Below, one piece after another: positions 27,601 to 36,330 of a stretch of DNA of 56,018 bases. The DNA is from Streptomyces sp. NRRL S-31. GTDB taxonomy: Bacteria > Actinomycetota > Actinomycetes > Streptomycetales > Streptomycetaceae. A program made the translations under genes and the position numbers. Position 1 is the stretch's first letter. The number at the start of each line of letters is the position of its first letter. Under the pieces are notes generated by a model that saw nothing but the letters and a program-made list of their open reading frames with translations, was not told the origin of the DNA and ran no database searches. The DNA lies in NCBI RefSeq assembly GCF_000718775.1, contig NZ_JOCB01000048.1, forward strand, positions 1 to 56,018, in the 5' to 3' direction.

Positions 27601-28037
27601 TGCAAGGCCCGGACCAGCGGTGCGAGCCTGGCGTCCTGAGCTGCCTCGGCGAGTGCCGCCCGCAGGGCGGTGCCGTGGGCGGGGCGGGCCGCGTCGAGCA
27701 GTTCCGCACCGGCGTCCGTCACATCGGTGTAGATCCCGCGGCGGTCGGTGGGGCACAGGTAGCGGGACAGCAGTCCGCGGTCCTCGAGACGGGTGACCAG
27801 CCGCGTGGTGGCGCTCTGGCTGAGGACGAGGGTGTGGGCGACCTGTCTCATCTGTAGGTGCCCTCCGACCCCGTCGTGCTGTCGGCTGAGCACGTCGAGC
27901 AGGGCGTACTCACGGGCGCTCAGGCCGTGCTCGCTCTCCAGCACGTGTCCGAGGTGTGCCTCGATCCTGCCGTGCAGCACGGAGAGGGCGGACCAGCCCT
28001 GGGTCAGGACGGGAAGCGCGGGAGCACAAGCGGTCAC
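27567..28037 (-). CDS. MarR-family transcriptional regulator
   Basis: A 156-residue winged-helix repressor. The DNA-binding core is visible as QMRQVAHTLVLSQSATTRLVTRLEDRGLLSR, followed by the wing PTDRRGIYTDVTDAG. The GTG start at 28037 has AAGGAGG 6 nt upstream. It is divergent from an MFS transporter and most likely represses both genes, responding to a substrate of the transporter. The C-terminal APPAPVAVAA segment falls in a duplicated 60-bp block, so the tail may be recently altered. A single N-terminal Cys is present, but redox sensing cannot be claimed. Confidence 0.93.
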   Translation of the reverse strand: MTACAPALPVLTQGWSALSVLHGRIEAHLGHVLESEHGLSAREYALLDVLSRQHDGVGGHLQMRQVAHTLVLSQSATTRLVTRLEDRGLLSRYLCPTDRRGIYTDVTDAGAELLDAARPAHGTALRAALAEAAQDARLAPLVRALQAPPAPVAVAA

Positions 28038-28072
28038 GGAAGCCTCCTTCAGCGGCGAACCAGGCCCCCGTC

Positions 28073-28101
28073 ACCATACATGCGGACGAAGAATATTTCA
28101 A
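28073..28101 (-). promoter_or_regulatory. Candidate marR promoter
   Basis: On the minus strand TTGAAA (28101-28096) and TATGGT (28078-28073) are separated by exactly 17 bp. Transcription would begin around 28066, leaving a leader of about 28 nt with the ribosome site. The fit to vegetative promoters is good. Confidence 0.6.
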
Positions 28102-28107
28102 AGTTCG

Positions 28108-28148
28108 GCAAACGGCGTTTGCAAGTATCAGGCGTCTGCAACTATTGT
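28108..28148 (+). promoter_or_regulatory. MarR operator and candidate promoter of the MFS gene
   Basis: GCAAAC-GGC-GTTTGC (28108-28122) is a perfect inverted repeat of the size MarR dimers bind. It overlaps a candidate -35, TTGCAA (28119-28124), followed after 18 bp by TATTGT (28143-28148). A direct repeat TGCAAGTAT / TGCAACTAT (28120 and 28137) lies between. Binding here would block the MFS promoter. Confidence 0.6.
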
Positions 28149-28193
28149 CTTCGAAGGTAAGCGTCTAACGCAATCATCTGGAAGGTCTCTCCC

Positions 28194-29414
28194 ATGCCTC
28201 TCGCGCTCCTGGCCCTCGCCATCGGGGCCTTCGGGATCGGCACCACCGAATTCGTGATCATGGGCGTGCTGCCCCAGGTCGCGGACGACTTCGGCGTCAG
28301 CATCCCGACCGCCGGCTGGCTGGTGTCCGGCTACGCGCTCGGCGTCGTCATCGGAGCCCCGCTCCTCACCGTGCTCGGCACCAGGGTGTCCCGCAGGAAG
28401 ATGCTCATGTTCCTCATGGGCCTGTTCGTCGTGGGCAACGCCCTTTCGGCCGCCGCCCCGAGCTTCGGCCTCATGCTCGTCGGCCGGGTCGTCGCCTCCC
28501 TCGCGCACGGCGCGTTCTTCGGCATCGGCTCGGTGGTCGCCGCGGACCTGGTCGCCCCCGAGAAGAAGGCCTCCGCCATCTCCTTGATGTTCATGGGCCT
28601 GACCATCGCCAACATCGTCGGGGTACCCGGCGGCACCTACATCGGACAGATCGCCGGCTGGCGCGTCACCTTCGCCATCGTCGCAGCCCTCGGCCTCATC
28701 GGCCTGCTGGGCGTCGCCAAGCTCGTCCCCGAGCAGGGCAAGCCCCAGGCCGGGAACGTCCGCGCCGAGTTCGCCGCGTTCAAGAACGTACAGGTCTGGC
28801 TCGCCATGGCGATGACCGTCCTCGGCTACGGCGGTGTCTTCGCGGCGATCACCTACATCACGCCGATGATGACCCAGGTGGCAGGCTTCCGCGAGGGCGC
28901 CGTGACCTGGCTGCTCGTCCTCTTCGGCGTCGGCATGTTCCTCGGCAACCTGCTCGGCGGCAAGTTCGCCGACCGCGCCCTGATGCCGATGCTCTTCACC
29001 ACCCTGGCGAGCCTGGCCGCGGTACTGCTGCTGTTCACCGCCACCGCCCACAACAAGGTGCTGGCGGCGATCACCCTCTCCCTGATCGGCGCCCTGGGAT
29101 TCGCCACGGTGCCCCCGTTGCAGAAATGGGTCCTCGACCAGGCCTCGGCCGCCCCGACCCTGGCCTCGGCCGCCAACATCGGCGCCTTCAACCTCGGCAA
29201 CGCGCTGGCCGCGTGGCTCGGTGGTGTGGTGATCGCGGCCGGACTCGGCTACACCTCGCCGAACTGGGTCGGCGCCCTGCTCTCCGGCACTGCCCTGCTG
29301 CTGTCCTTCGTCGCCGCGTTCCTCGACCGCCGCGCGCGCCGGGCCTCCGGCGACGGTGTGCCCGGTGCCACCCACACGCCGGCACGGCAGACCAGCGCCC
29401 CGGTCGGCCACTGA
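28194..29414 (+). CDS. MFS drug-efflux-type transporter (DHA1)
   Basis: A 406-residue major facilitator with twelve predicted helices. It has the DHA1/AraJ-like N-terminus (GIGTTEFVIMGVLPQVADDFGV), motif A between helices 2 and 3 (GTRVSRRK) and motif C-like GVPGGTYIGQIAGWR. This subgroup exports small drugs such as chloramphenicol or sugars; the substrate here is not known. It is divergent from marR with an operator in between, and precedes an aldo-keto reductase by 219 bp. The inverted repeat GTGCTGATC / GATCAGCAC (29429-29437, 29471-29479) lies in that gap. Confidence 0.92.
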   Translation: MPLALLALAIGAFGIGTTEFVIMGVLPQVADDFGVSIPTAGWLVSGYALGVVIGAPLLTVLGTRVSRRKMLMFLMGLFVVGNALSAAAPSFGLMLVGRVVASLAHGAFFGIGSVVAADLVAPEKKASAISLMFMGLTIANIVGVPGGTYIGQIAGWRVTFAIVAALGLIGLLGVAKLVPEQGKPQAGNVRAEFAAFKNVQVWLAMAMTVLGYGGVFAAITYITPMMTQVAGFREGAVTWLLVLFGVGMFLGNLLGGKFADRALMPMLFTTLASLAAVLLLFTATAHNKVLAAITLSLIGALGFATVPPLQKWVLDQASAAPTLASAANIGAFNLGNALAAWLGGVVIAAGLGYTSPNWVGALLSGTALLLSFVAAFLDRRARRASGDGVPGATHTPARQTSAPVGH

Positions 29415-29633
29415 CAGCGAGCGCGGAGGTGCTGATCACCGCCGCCCTCACGGGTACTGATCCCAGAGGAGATCAGCACGGCGCGGTCGTCACGGCGGAC
29501 GGCGAGGAGGCGACCGCCGGGCGTGCACCGCGCTCCGGATGAACGCCCCGACGGCCGACCTCGTCGACCTGTTCGACCCGGACGGCCCTTCCCACAGCCT
29601 GCCCACCCCCCTCACCACGCAAGGAACCTGTTC

Positions 29634-30461
29634 ATGAACGCCTCTGTCCCCACCGTCACTCTCCACAACGGCGTCGAGATCCCCCAGCTCGGCTTCGGTG
29701 TCTTCCAGGTGCCCGACACCGAGACGGCCGCAGCCGTCTCGGCCGCGCTGGAGGCCGGCTACCGCTCGATCGACACCGCCGCGATCTACGGCAACGAATC
29801 CGGGGTCGGCAAGGCCCTCGCCGACTCCGGCATCGCTCGCGACGACCTCTTCGTCACGACCAAGCTGTGGAACGCCGACCAGGGGTACGACGCCACGCTC
29901 AAGGCCTTCGACGCCAGCCTGGAAAGGCTGGGACTGGACTACGTCGACCTCTATCTGATCCACTGGCCGACCCCGGCCCGTGACCTGTACCGGGAGTCCT
30001 GGAAGGCCATCGAGAAGCTGGCCGCCGACGGACGGATCAGGGCCGCGGGCGTCTCCAACTTCCAGCCGGCGCACCTGAAGCGGCTGCTGGACGGCACCGG
30101 CCTGGTGCCGGTGGTCAACCAGATCGAGCTGCACCCCGGCCTCCAGCAGAACGAGCTGCGCGCCCTGCACGCCGACCTCGGTATCGCCACCGAGGCATGG
30201 AGCCCGCTGGCACAGGGCGCCGTCCTCGGTGACGAAGCGATCACCGCCATCGCCGCGCGGCACGCCAAGTCGCCCGCGCAGGTCGTCCTGCGCTGGCACC
30301 TCCAGCTCGGCAACATCGTCATCCCCAAGTCCGTGACGCCCGCCCGCATGCGCGAGAACCTCGACGTCTTCGACTTCACCCTGTCGGACGAGGAAATGGC
30401 CGCGATCGCCGCCCTCGACCGCGGTCTGCGCACCGGTCCGGACCCCGACACCCTCAACTAG
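29634..30461 (+). CDS. Aldo-keto reductase (2,5-diketogluconate reductase-like)
   Basis: A 275-residue NADPH-dependent TIM-barrel reductase of the AKR5 type. The catalytic tetrad is visible: Asp and Tyr in IDTAAIYGNE, Lys in VTTKLWN and His in LIHWP. The cofactor-binding IVIPKSVTPARMRENLDVFDF segment is near the C-terminus. It probably reduces reactive carbonyls. AAGGA precedes ATG 29634. It may belong to the MarR-controlled group. Confidence 0.95.
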   Translation: MNASVPTVTLHNGVEIPQLGFGVFQVPDTETAAAVSAALEAGYRSIDTAAIYGNESGVGKALADSGIARDDLFVTTKLWNADQGYDATLKAFDASLERLGLDYVDLYLIHWPTPARDLYRESWKAIEKLAADGRIRAAGVSNFQPAHLKRLLDGTGLVPVVNQIELHPGLQQNELRALHADLGIATEAWSPLAQGAVLGDEAITAIAARHAKSPAQVVLRWHLQLGNIVIPKSVTPARMRENLDVFDFTLSDEEMAAIAALDRGLRTGPDPDTLN

Positions 30462-30810
30462 CGCCGACGCGCGCCCCGTCGCGACGCCGGGCACGCTTTC
30501 CCACGGCCACGGCCGGGAGAGCGCGGAACCGGGCCCCCGGCCCCGGCCCGGCCCGATCCGAACGGAAAACCCAGCCCCCTGGCCCGTTGGGACGGGAGCG
30601 GCCCGCACGGTTCCGCACGGGCCGCGCCGCTCCGGATGGCGGGCCGCTCCGCGAGGGCGCGCGGGACGAACCCTCGCGCCCGCGCGCCCAAGCCACCCCT
30701 CCTCTCCCTCCGGGGCCGCGGCCCCGACCCGGTTCCGCCGGGGTCGCACACCGCCGGGGTCGCACACCCCCGGGCCTCAGGCCGTACCGAACGCTGAAAG
30801 GTTCCACCCG
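30462..30810. other. Intergenic region with palindrome and short direct repeat
   Basis: The 349-bp gap has no gene. It contains the perfect 16-bp palindrome CGGGGCCGCGGCCCCG (30711-30726), possibly part of a terminator, and two adjacent copies of CGCCGGGGTCGCACAC (30736-30751 and 30752-30767). Confidence 0.6.
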
Positions 30811-31854
30811 ATGTCTCCCACCCCCGCTGCCACCGCCCTCGACCGGCTCGTGAACCCCGCGGGCCTGCCGACTCTGGGCCTTGAGCTTCCTCTCGACAAC
30901 GACTGGGGCCACACGCGTGTGCGCGCCGACCGGGCAGCCGGCCGTCCCTTCGGAGTCCCCGACCTGACACGTCACACGGAATTGGCACGTCTCGCCGACA
31001 CCTTGGGTTTCGCGAGCCTGTGGGTCCGCGACGTACCCCTGTACGACCCCGAGCAGTTCGGCGACGCCGGCTCCGTCTTCGAGGCGTTCACGCACCTGGG
31101 GCATCTCGCGGCCGTCACCGAGCGGGCCGTGCTCGGCACCGGTGCCATCGTGCTGCCGCTGCGGCAGCCGCTGCTCGTCGCGAAGGCGGCGGCCACCGTC
31201 GACGTCCTCTCCGGCGGCCGGTTCGTCCTCGGGCTGGCCAGCGGGGACCGGCCGGTGGAGTACCCCTTGTTCGGCGAGGACTTCGAGGCTCGCGGTGCCA
31301 CGTTCCGCAGAAGCGTGGAGATCCTGCGCGCGGCCTGGGCCACCCGTCCCGTCGGGCAGGGCATCAGCCTGCCCGACATCGGACTCGGCGCCGACCGCAA
31401 GCTCGAGGTGCTGCCCAAGCCGACGGGCCGGACCATTCCCCTCGCCATCGCGGGCCATGCCCAGCAGTCCGCGGAGTGGATCTCACGCAACGCCGATGCC
31501 TCCCTCAACTACCCCCGCCCCCTGGGTGCCCTGCGGCTGAAGACCCGCGAATGGCAGCAGCTCACCGCCGGGACCCCCAAGCCGTACCTCACTCCCATGC
31601 AACTGGACCTCACCGAGGATCCGGCCACCGCCGCGACCGCGATCCGGCTCGGCCTGCGCACCGGGAGCAGGGCCCTGGTCGACCACCTGCGGGAGATGGG
31701 CAGCCTCGGCGTCAGCCACGTCTCCTTCAACCTGCGCCCCGGCGACCGCCCCATCGAGGAGGTACTCCGGGAACTCGCCGAGACGGTGCTGCCGCACTTC
31801 CCCACCCCCGACGCGGCGGTCGCAACCGGTGCGGACGCCACGCCCGGGCTCTGA
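30811..31854 (+). CDS. LLM-class flavin-dependent oxidoreductase (TIGR03571-like)
   Basis: A 347-residue bacterial-luciferase-like TIM-barrel protein. Typical segments are LARLADTLGFASLWVRDVPLYDP, TERAVLGTGAIVLPLRQPLLVAKAAATVDVLSGGRFVLGLASGDRPVEYPLFG and the C-terminal barrel strands. Such enzymes use FMNH2 or F420H2 to oxidise or monooxygenate small molecules. The substrate is unknown. AAAGG precedes the ATG at 30811. It lies between an aldo-keto reductase and a stress protein on the same strand. Confidence 0.9.
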   Translation: MSPTPAATALDRLVNPAGLPTLGLELPLDNDWGHTRVRADRAAGRPFGVPDLTRHTELARLADTLGFASLWVRDVPLYDPEQFGDAGSVFEAFTHLGHLAAVTERAVLGTGAIVLPLRQPLLVAKAAATVDVLSGGRFVLGLASGDRPVEYPLFGEDFEARGATFRRSVEILRAAWATRPVGQGISLPDIGLGADRKLEVLPKPTGRTIPLAIAGHAQQSAEWISRNADASLNYPRPLGALRLKTREWQQLTAGTPKPYLTPMQLDLTEDPATAATAIRLGLRTGSRALVDHLREMGSLGVSHVSFNLRPGDRPIEEVLRELAETVLPHFPTPDAAVATGADATPGL

Positions 31855-31951
31855 CCGCGAGCCGCCCCCGAGCCTCCTGCGATCTCCCTCCCCCGGTTCC
31901 ACGCCGGCCCTTTTCCCCATCAGAACACCTCAGCTCTCATTGGAGTGACTC

Positions 31952-32380
31952 ATGTTCCAGAACATCGTGGTTGCCGTCGATTCCAGCGCGGGCGACGCGG
32001 CCGCCCTGCGCACGGCGACCCGCCTGGCGCAGACCGCGGGCGGCGTCGTGCACGTGCTGCACATCGCCGTCACGGACATCGAGCGCCAGGCGGTCGTACG
32101 GCTGGAGGACACCGACGCGGCGCGGCGGGTCCTCGATGCCGCGGTCGAGTCGGTGGCCGAAGCCGGAGTCCGCTCCGAAGGACACCTCGCGGCGGGCACG
32201 GTCGGTGAGGTACCCGGAATCATCAGCAGGACGGTCGGGGAACTCGCGGCGGACCTGCTGGTGATCACCCCGCACAAGCGGAACATGTTCACCGCCTGGT
32301 TCACCCCGCGGGTGAGCGACGCGGTGACGCACGCCAGCGGCATCCCCGTTCTCCTGGTACCCGACGGCGTCGACGCGTAG
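31952..32380 (+). CDS. Universal stress protein (UspA family)
   Basis: A 142-residue single-domain Usp with the alpha/beta fold (FQNIVVAVDSSAGDAAALRTATRLA, then VHVLHIA). The C-terminal region GELAADLLVITPHKRNMFTAWFTPRVSDAVTHASGIPVLLVP is intact, although the usual ATP-binding G-x2-G-x9-G-S/T is not matched exactly. A degenerate homologue lies at 49923. The gene follows the LLM enzyme by 97 bp. Confidence 0.93.
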   Translation: MFQNIVVAVDSSAGDAAALRTATRLAQTAGGVVHVLHIAVTDIERQAVVRLEDTDAARRVLDAAVESVAEAGVRSEGHLAAGTVGEVPGIISRTVGELAADLLVITPHKRNMFTAWFTPRVSDAVTHASGIPVLLVPDGVDA

Positions 32381-32794
32381 CGGCCGGCACCGGCGCCGGG
32401 CACCGAGCCCGGGGTGACCTGACACGGAGCGGGCCCGGCCGGCGCGCTCGGCCACCACCGCGGAGCAGGTTGGTCCCGCGCCGTGGACGGACCGGCTGCC
32501 CATGCTCGCCGCACGCCCGCCGGACGGCGACACGACCTGGTCGGTGATCGCATGACCGAGCTGAGCCGGGTCGACCTCCCGCGTCAGCCCCTGGTCGGGG
32601 CCCGGAAGACGCCGAAGAAGAACGGTGCCACCGGCAGGAAGCCTGGACGCCGTACTCGAGGCTCCGGCAGTCGGCACGAAGCCGCGCTGGAGCGCGCCGA
32701 AGCTGATCGCGGCCCGGTCAGCCGGGCCGCCCTGAGTCCGACACCGCGGCTGAAGCCCGTGGCGGCGCGGCAGTGGGTCCGGCATCATCCCCCT
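32381..32794. other. Intergenic region, no gene recognised
   Basis: This 414-bp gap is crossed by an in-frame extension of the next gene (ATG at 32483 or 32552), but the encoded sequence is basic and low-complexity (KTPKKNGATGRKPGRRTRG) and unlike the following domain. Either there is nothing here or it contains the remains of a displaced 5' end. Confidence 0.4.
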
Positions 32795-33424
32795 GTGATT
32801 GTGATGCAGCCCGTCCTGGAGTTCCTCGCTGCCGACGACTTCGTGCTCTGGCCCATCGGCGAGCACGGGTCGTACGACTACCTCGTTCTCAACGGGGAGT
32901 TGACTCCGGCGGAGATCGGCACGGCAGTCATGCGGATCGCCAGTTGCAACGACTTCGAGCCGGAGGAGGAACATGGGCCGTGCCCGACCGACCCGCTCGG
33001 CACGTTCCTGCACGGACTGCTCACCATGCCCGATCTGTTCGCCGCCGGCGGGTTCCGGGTGACCGACACCGCCACCGGCACCGTCTTCGTCGAGCCGGGC
33101 TGCTGCGGTGGCCTCGAGAGCTGGCGGGACTGGCTCGAGGTGCTCGACGGCATCGGCTGCTGCTACTTCGGCCACGACCCGTCCTCGATGGCCGAACGCG
33201 TCGGCGACACCGTCCGGCTGACATTCGACGTCCACGGGGAGGATGACAGCCCGGTGATCGAGCTGCCAGTGGACCAGGTACGCATGCTCGTCACCGGTGC
33301 CCAGCGGGACTTGCGGGACTTCCTCGGCCTCGCCGGAAGCTGGGCGGAACAACACCTGCCGGCCCAAGCCGCCGCCGTCACCGCCGCCCTGGCACGGGCG
33401 CTGGATCCGGGGCTCACACGATGA
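32795..33424 (+). CDS. Hypothetical acidic protein
   Basis: An approximately 209-residue soluble protein without recognised family. It opens VIVMQPVLEFLAADDFVLWPIGEHGSYDYLVLNGELT and contains a Cys pair in EPGCCGGLESWRDWL plus another in GIGCCYFGHDPSSM. Codon usage and GC3 are native. Start alternatives are GTG 32795 and ATG 32804; no ribosome site precedes either, so a leaderless message is possible. The composition suggests an immunity- or SMI1-like cytoplasmic protein, but that is only an impression. Confidence 0.65.
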   Translation: MIVMQPVLEFLAADDFVLWPIGEHGSYDYLVLNGELTPAEIGTAVMRIASCNDFEPEEEHGPCPTDPLGTFLHGLLTMPDLFAAGGFRVTDTATGTVFVEPGCCGGLESWRDWLEVLDGIGCCYFGHDPSSMAERVGDTVRLTFDVHGEDDSPVIELPVDQVRMLVTGAQRDLRDFLGLAGSWAEQHLPAQAAAVTAALARALDPGLTR

Positions 33425-33560
33425 CCGGCTTCCTGACCCCGAGGTGTTGCCGCAGGGCTGCCGTCGCGGCCGGTCCGCCCCACCCGTTTCCCTGGTAGAA
33501 ATGGTGGGGTACCGATCGACTGCTTCGCGGTGGTCCGCTGGACGAGTGAGGGGGACGCGT

Positions 33561-33974
33561 ATGGTCGGCGTCACGTTACCGGTGCGGGTCGGGGAGATCG
33601 AGCTGTTGGTGGAGACGGTTCCCGTGGCCGGTACACAGGCCACCTCGGCCGCCTCACGCGTCACCGACGCGGTCGGCCATGCGCGGGATGCCTTCGTACG
33701 GGCGCAGTCGGCGATCGTGGAAGTCGCCACCTCCACCATGCAGGTGATCGAGGAAGCGGGCCGCCGGGCAGCCCGCCCCGACACGATGGAGGTCGAGTTC
33801 GGCCTGAAGTTCTCCGCGAACGGGAACGTCATCATGGCCGGCGCATCGGGTGAGGCCACACTGGCCGTACGACTCACCTACAACCGAGCCGCCGCGCTGC
33901 CCGGCGGGCACACGGGTCAGGAGCCCGGTCCCGGCGGGGACAGGGGGGCGGCGCCGAATCCGGCGGACGCGTGA
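33561..33974 (+). CDS. CU044_2847/Trypco1-domain protein
   Basis: A 137-residue small protein matching the trypsin-co-occurring domain 1 family: strand-rich start VTLPVRVGEIELLVETVP, an Ala-rich helix, then VEFGLKFSANGNVIMAGASGEATLAVRLTYN. Family members sit beside genes for trypsin-like proteases of predicted bacterial conflict systems. GAGGGGGA precedes the ATG. The next gene starts 4 bp later and begins like such a protease but lacks its catalytic core, so this may be a surviving partner of a collapsed system. Confidence 0.82.
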   Translation: MVGVTLPVRVGEIELLVETVPVAGTQATSAASRVTDAVGHARDAFVRAQSAIVEVATSTMQVIEEAGRRAARPDTMEVEFGLKFSANGNVIMAGASGEATLAVRLTYNRAAALPGGHTGQEPGPGGDRGAAPNPADA

Positions 33975-33978
33975 TCCC

Positions 33979-34650
33979 GTGCCGGTGACGGTCGACGAGG
34001 TCCGGGCGCCGGTGCCGGGATACCTCGGTCGGGTCCTGGACGCGCAGGCGACCGCAGTGGGGACGTGCTTCCAGGTCGCCCCGGATCAGGGGAACTGGCT
34101 GCTGGCCGGCCTCCTGCGGCGCCCGGACGTCCCCGCGCGGATCGTGCGGTGCTCCGCCGCCGCCGCGCTGGACTGGCTGGACAGCCGGTCGCCGCGGACG
34201 CAGACGCGGCTGGTCGACGACCTGCTGTGCGCCCTGCTCCTGCGGGACGACCTCGGTCCGGAGCAGCAGGCCCGCACGTTCGACCGCGCCATGACGGTAT
34301 CGGCCGCCCACGTCACCGCCCGGCCGACCAGCAGAGTGCTGCGCATCCTGCTGGTCCACCCCGCACTCGACGCCGCCCGCAGGGCACTCGTGGCCGGGAT
34401 GGCGCTCCGCTGGCTCGACGTTCAAGGGGCGCACCTGCGCCTGGTGCTGCCCCTGCTCGACACCCCCGGCCTTACCCCGCAGCAGGCGACGGCCGCGGCG
34501 GACCACGCCCTGAACCGGCTGGAACGCGACAGCACCGACAGCCGGGCGCACCGACTCGTCGGACGGCTGACACACCTCCCCGACCTCACCGACACCCAGC
34601 GGGCGAGGCTCCGGGCCGCGCTGCCGCCCTCCTGGGGGGACTGCGCCTAG
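33979..34650 (+). CDS. Apparently internally deleted trypsin-type effector, C-terminal helical part retained
   Basis: A 223-residue product. Residues 1-36 (VTVDEVRAPVPGYLGRVLDAQATAVGTCFQVAPD) look like the start of a trypsin-like protease domain, up to the strand before the catalytic His. The sequence then jumps to an alpha-helical Leu/Ala-rich C-terminal region with no His-Asp-Ser catalytic set and no NTPase motif. The simplest reading is an in-frame internal deletion of a much larger protease/STAND-like protein. GTG 33979 and GTG 33985 are both possible starts, 4-10 bp after the Trypco1 stop, indicating translational coupling. It could alternatively be an intact small helical protein. Confidence 0.6.
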   Translation: MPVTVDEVRAPVPGYLGRVLDAQATAVGTCFQVAPDQGNWLLAGLLRRPDVPARIVRCSAAAALDWLDSRSPRTQTRLVDDLLCALLLRDDLGPEQQARTFDRAMTVSAAHVTARPTSRVLRILLVHPALDAARRALVAGMALRWLDVQGAHLRLVLPLLDTPGLTPQQATAAADHALNRLERDSTDSRAHRLVGRLTHLPDLTDTQRARLRAALPPSWGDCA

Positions 34651-34871
34651 GGCTTCACACCGTCCCCGGTCCGTGAGGAGAGGGCGTTTCCGAGAGCCAC
34701 CCGGGAGGGGAACGACCGGCTTCCCCACGGCGGTTACTCCGCCGCGTTCGAGCAGCCCTCGCTGTTCACCCAGGAGGTCAGTAATCTCCCGCCCGGCCCG
34801 CGCCGCCGTCCCTGCCCGGCCCGGCGCGGCCGCGCGCCCCGGACCCGCCTTGGTATCCAGACACCTCGCGA

Positions 34872-35384
34872 TCACGCCATGCCCTTGGCCCTGCCGAGGT
34901 GAGCCTTCACATCCTGCTCGGCGTGCCTGGCAGGCGCCTCGTCCCCGGCTTTGTTGTGATGTTCCGCCGCGCTCACCGAATCTGTCGCCGCGTCCAACTG
35001 TCGCTTGATCTCCCTGGCGTGGCTCGCTCCACGGCAGTCCATTTGCGCTGAACCAATCTCCGCCTGCGTCCTCCGGTTGTACCTTGCGGCTGCATCCGTG
35101 TCAGGTCGTTGACCGTCGGCTGCCAGGGCCTTCTCGTTGAGAGCGATGGCGGTTCGGATCCTGGAGCGGCAGACGGAATCGGCAGCGCGGGACGGTGTGG
35201 CCGCGTCCCATGGCGTCACTACCGGCGCGTGGCCCTCGTCCAGCGGTGTCGCCACCGGCATGGCTTCGTCCAGCGAAGCCGCGACGGGAGTATGGCCTTC
35301 GTCTGCCGCAGCCGATGCGGCACCGCCACCTACGATGACGATGGCGACACCGATGGAGTACAGGAGCTTCTGTGCGTGTGTCAT
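34872..35384 (-). CDS. Small secreted protein with N-terminal LDEGH repeats
   Basis: A 170-residue exported protein. The Sec signal is clear: basic start, hydrophobic IGVAIVIVGGGAASAAA, cleavage after Ala ~26. The mature N-terminus has a repeated unit (DEGHTPVAASLDEAMPV, then LDEGHAPVVTPWD). The rest is helical and charged with two Cys (SVCRS, MDCRG), able to form one disulfide. ATG 35384 has AAGGGTGA upstream. No family is recognised. Confidence 0.7.
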   Translation of the reverse strand: MTHAQKLLYSIGVAIVIVGGGAASAAADEGHTPVAASLDEAMPVATPLDEGHAPVVTPWDAATPSRAADSVCRSRIRTAIALNEKALAADGQRPDTDAAARYNRRTQAEIGSAQMDCRGASHAREIKRQLDAATDSVSAAEHHNKAGDEAPARHAEQDVKAHLGRAKGMA

Positions 35385-35763
35385 GGTCACCCTTCTTCGA
35401 GCGCGGCGGCATGACTCGGCGTCACGGTACAGCGCCGAAAGTACATACCGAGGTCACCAACAGGCTGACGGACGACCGGAACGGGTGTCGTTAGCGCTGA
35501 GTCGTCAGTGACTTGGAGATGCGTCTACAGATGCCGAACAGCCGGCGCCAGTCGCGGTAATCGCTGGGCGGCCTGAATCCGCCACCGATGTGCGAAGCCG
35601 CTGGTCGAGCCCACGGATAGGACTCCGGGCCCATCGCGGGGCGCGGCGGCCGGGCCGGGAGCAGCGACCCGGCCCGAGTACGTCCGGTACGAGGGACGGG
35701 GCCCGGGCGGGGCTCCGGCGAACCGACCGGTTGCGATGGTGCGCCGGGCCCCGCTACGGGCCG
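35385..35763. other. Intergenic region with an unresolved small ORF
   Basis: This 379-bp stretch has no convincing gene. A 47-codon minus-strand ORF at 35491-35634 reads coding-like (SDYRDWRRLFGICRRISKSL) and could be the tail of a lost gene. It has no ribosome site or recognised homologue. Confidence 0.35.
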
Positions 35764-36330
35764 CTAGGAGTTGGTGATCGCCTCGCCCTGGACGTCGGAG
35801 ATCAGCGCGCCGCACACGCCCTGGACGTCGGAGGAGAAGGTGAGGTTGTAGCGGCTGCGTGTGGCCCTGAAGGTGAGTTCCTTGGGCTGCCAGTTGCCGA
35901 TCCTGCCGAGAGTGGTGAACACCTCTTCGGCTGCCCCCTCGACCGACACGTCGTAGGACTGCGGGGGCTCGTTCACGCACACTGGGTGGGTGTTGCGGGT
36001 GTGGTACCAGCTCAGGTGCACCGTCTTGCCAGGGGTGGTTCGAATGACCTGGGTGATAGCGCCGCGGGAGCCGCCGTTGAGGTCGACGGCCTGGTCGTAG
36101 AAGCCGGCCAGTTGGGTGCTGTAGACGTCGACGGTGCCCTCGGCCACCCTCCACTCGGGGATGCCGGGGGTGGTGTATGGCGCGAAGGTGGCGAGGCCGT
36201 AGGCGGGCACGAAGGGGGCTTCGAACTCGCCGTTCCTGACGATGTCGTCGGCGGCGCCGGCAGGGGATGCCGGCAGGGAGAAGGCGAGCAGGGCAGCGGC
36301 GAGCAGAGCGCCGCGAGCGACACGCTTCAT
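35764..36330 (-). CDS. Secreted DUF642/choice-of-anchor-C-like protein
   Basis: A 188-residue exported protein. Signal peptide MKRVARGALLAAALLAFSLPA continues to a cleavage site near AGA-AD (~30). The mature part begins IVRNGEFEAPFVPAYG and continues with WRVAEGTVDVYSTQLAGFYDQAVDLNG, the arrangement of galactose-binding-like jelly-roll domains (DUF642 / choice-of-anchor C). Two Cys (HPVCVNE, GVCGAL) may be disulfide bonded. CAGGAG precedes ATG 36330. A cell-wall carbohydrate-binding role is plausible. Confidence 0.82.
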   Translation of the reverse strand: MKRVARGALLAAALLAFSLPASPAGAADDIVRNGEFEAPFVPAYGLATFAPYTTPGIPEWRVAEGTVDVYSTQLAGFYDQAVDLNGGSRGAITQVIRTTPGKTVHLSWYHTRNTHPVCVNEPPQSYDVSVEGAAEEVFTTLGRIGNWQPKELTFRATRSRYNLTFSSDVQGVCGALISDVQGEAITNS

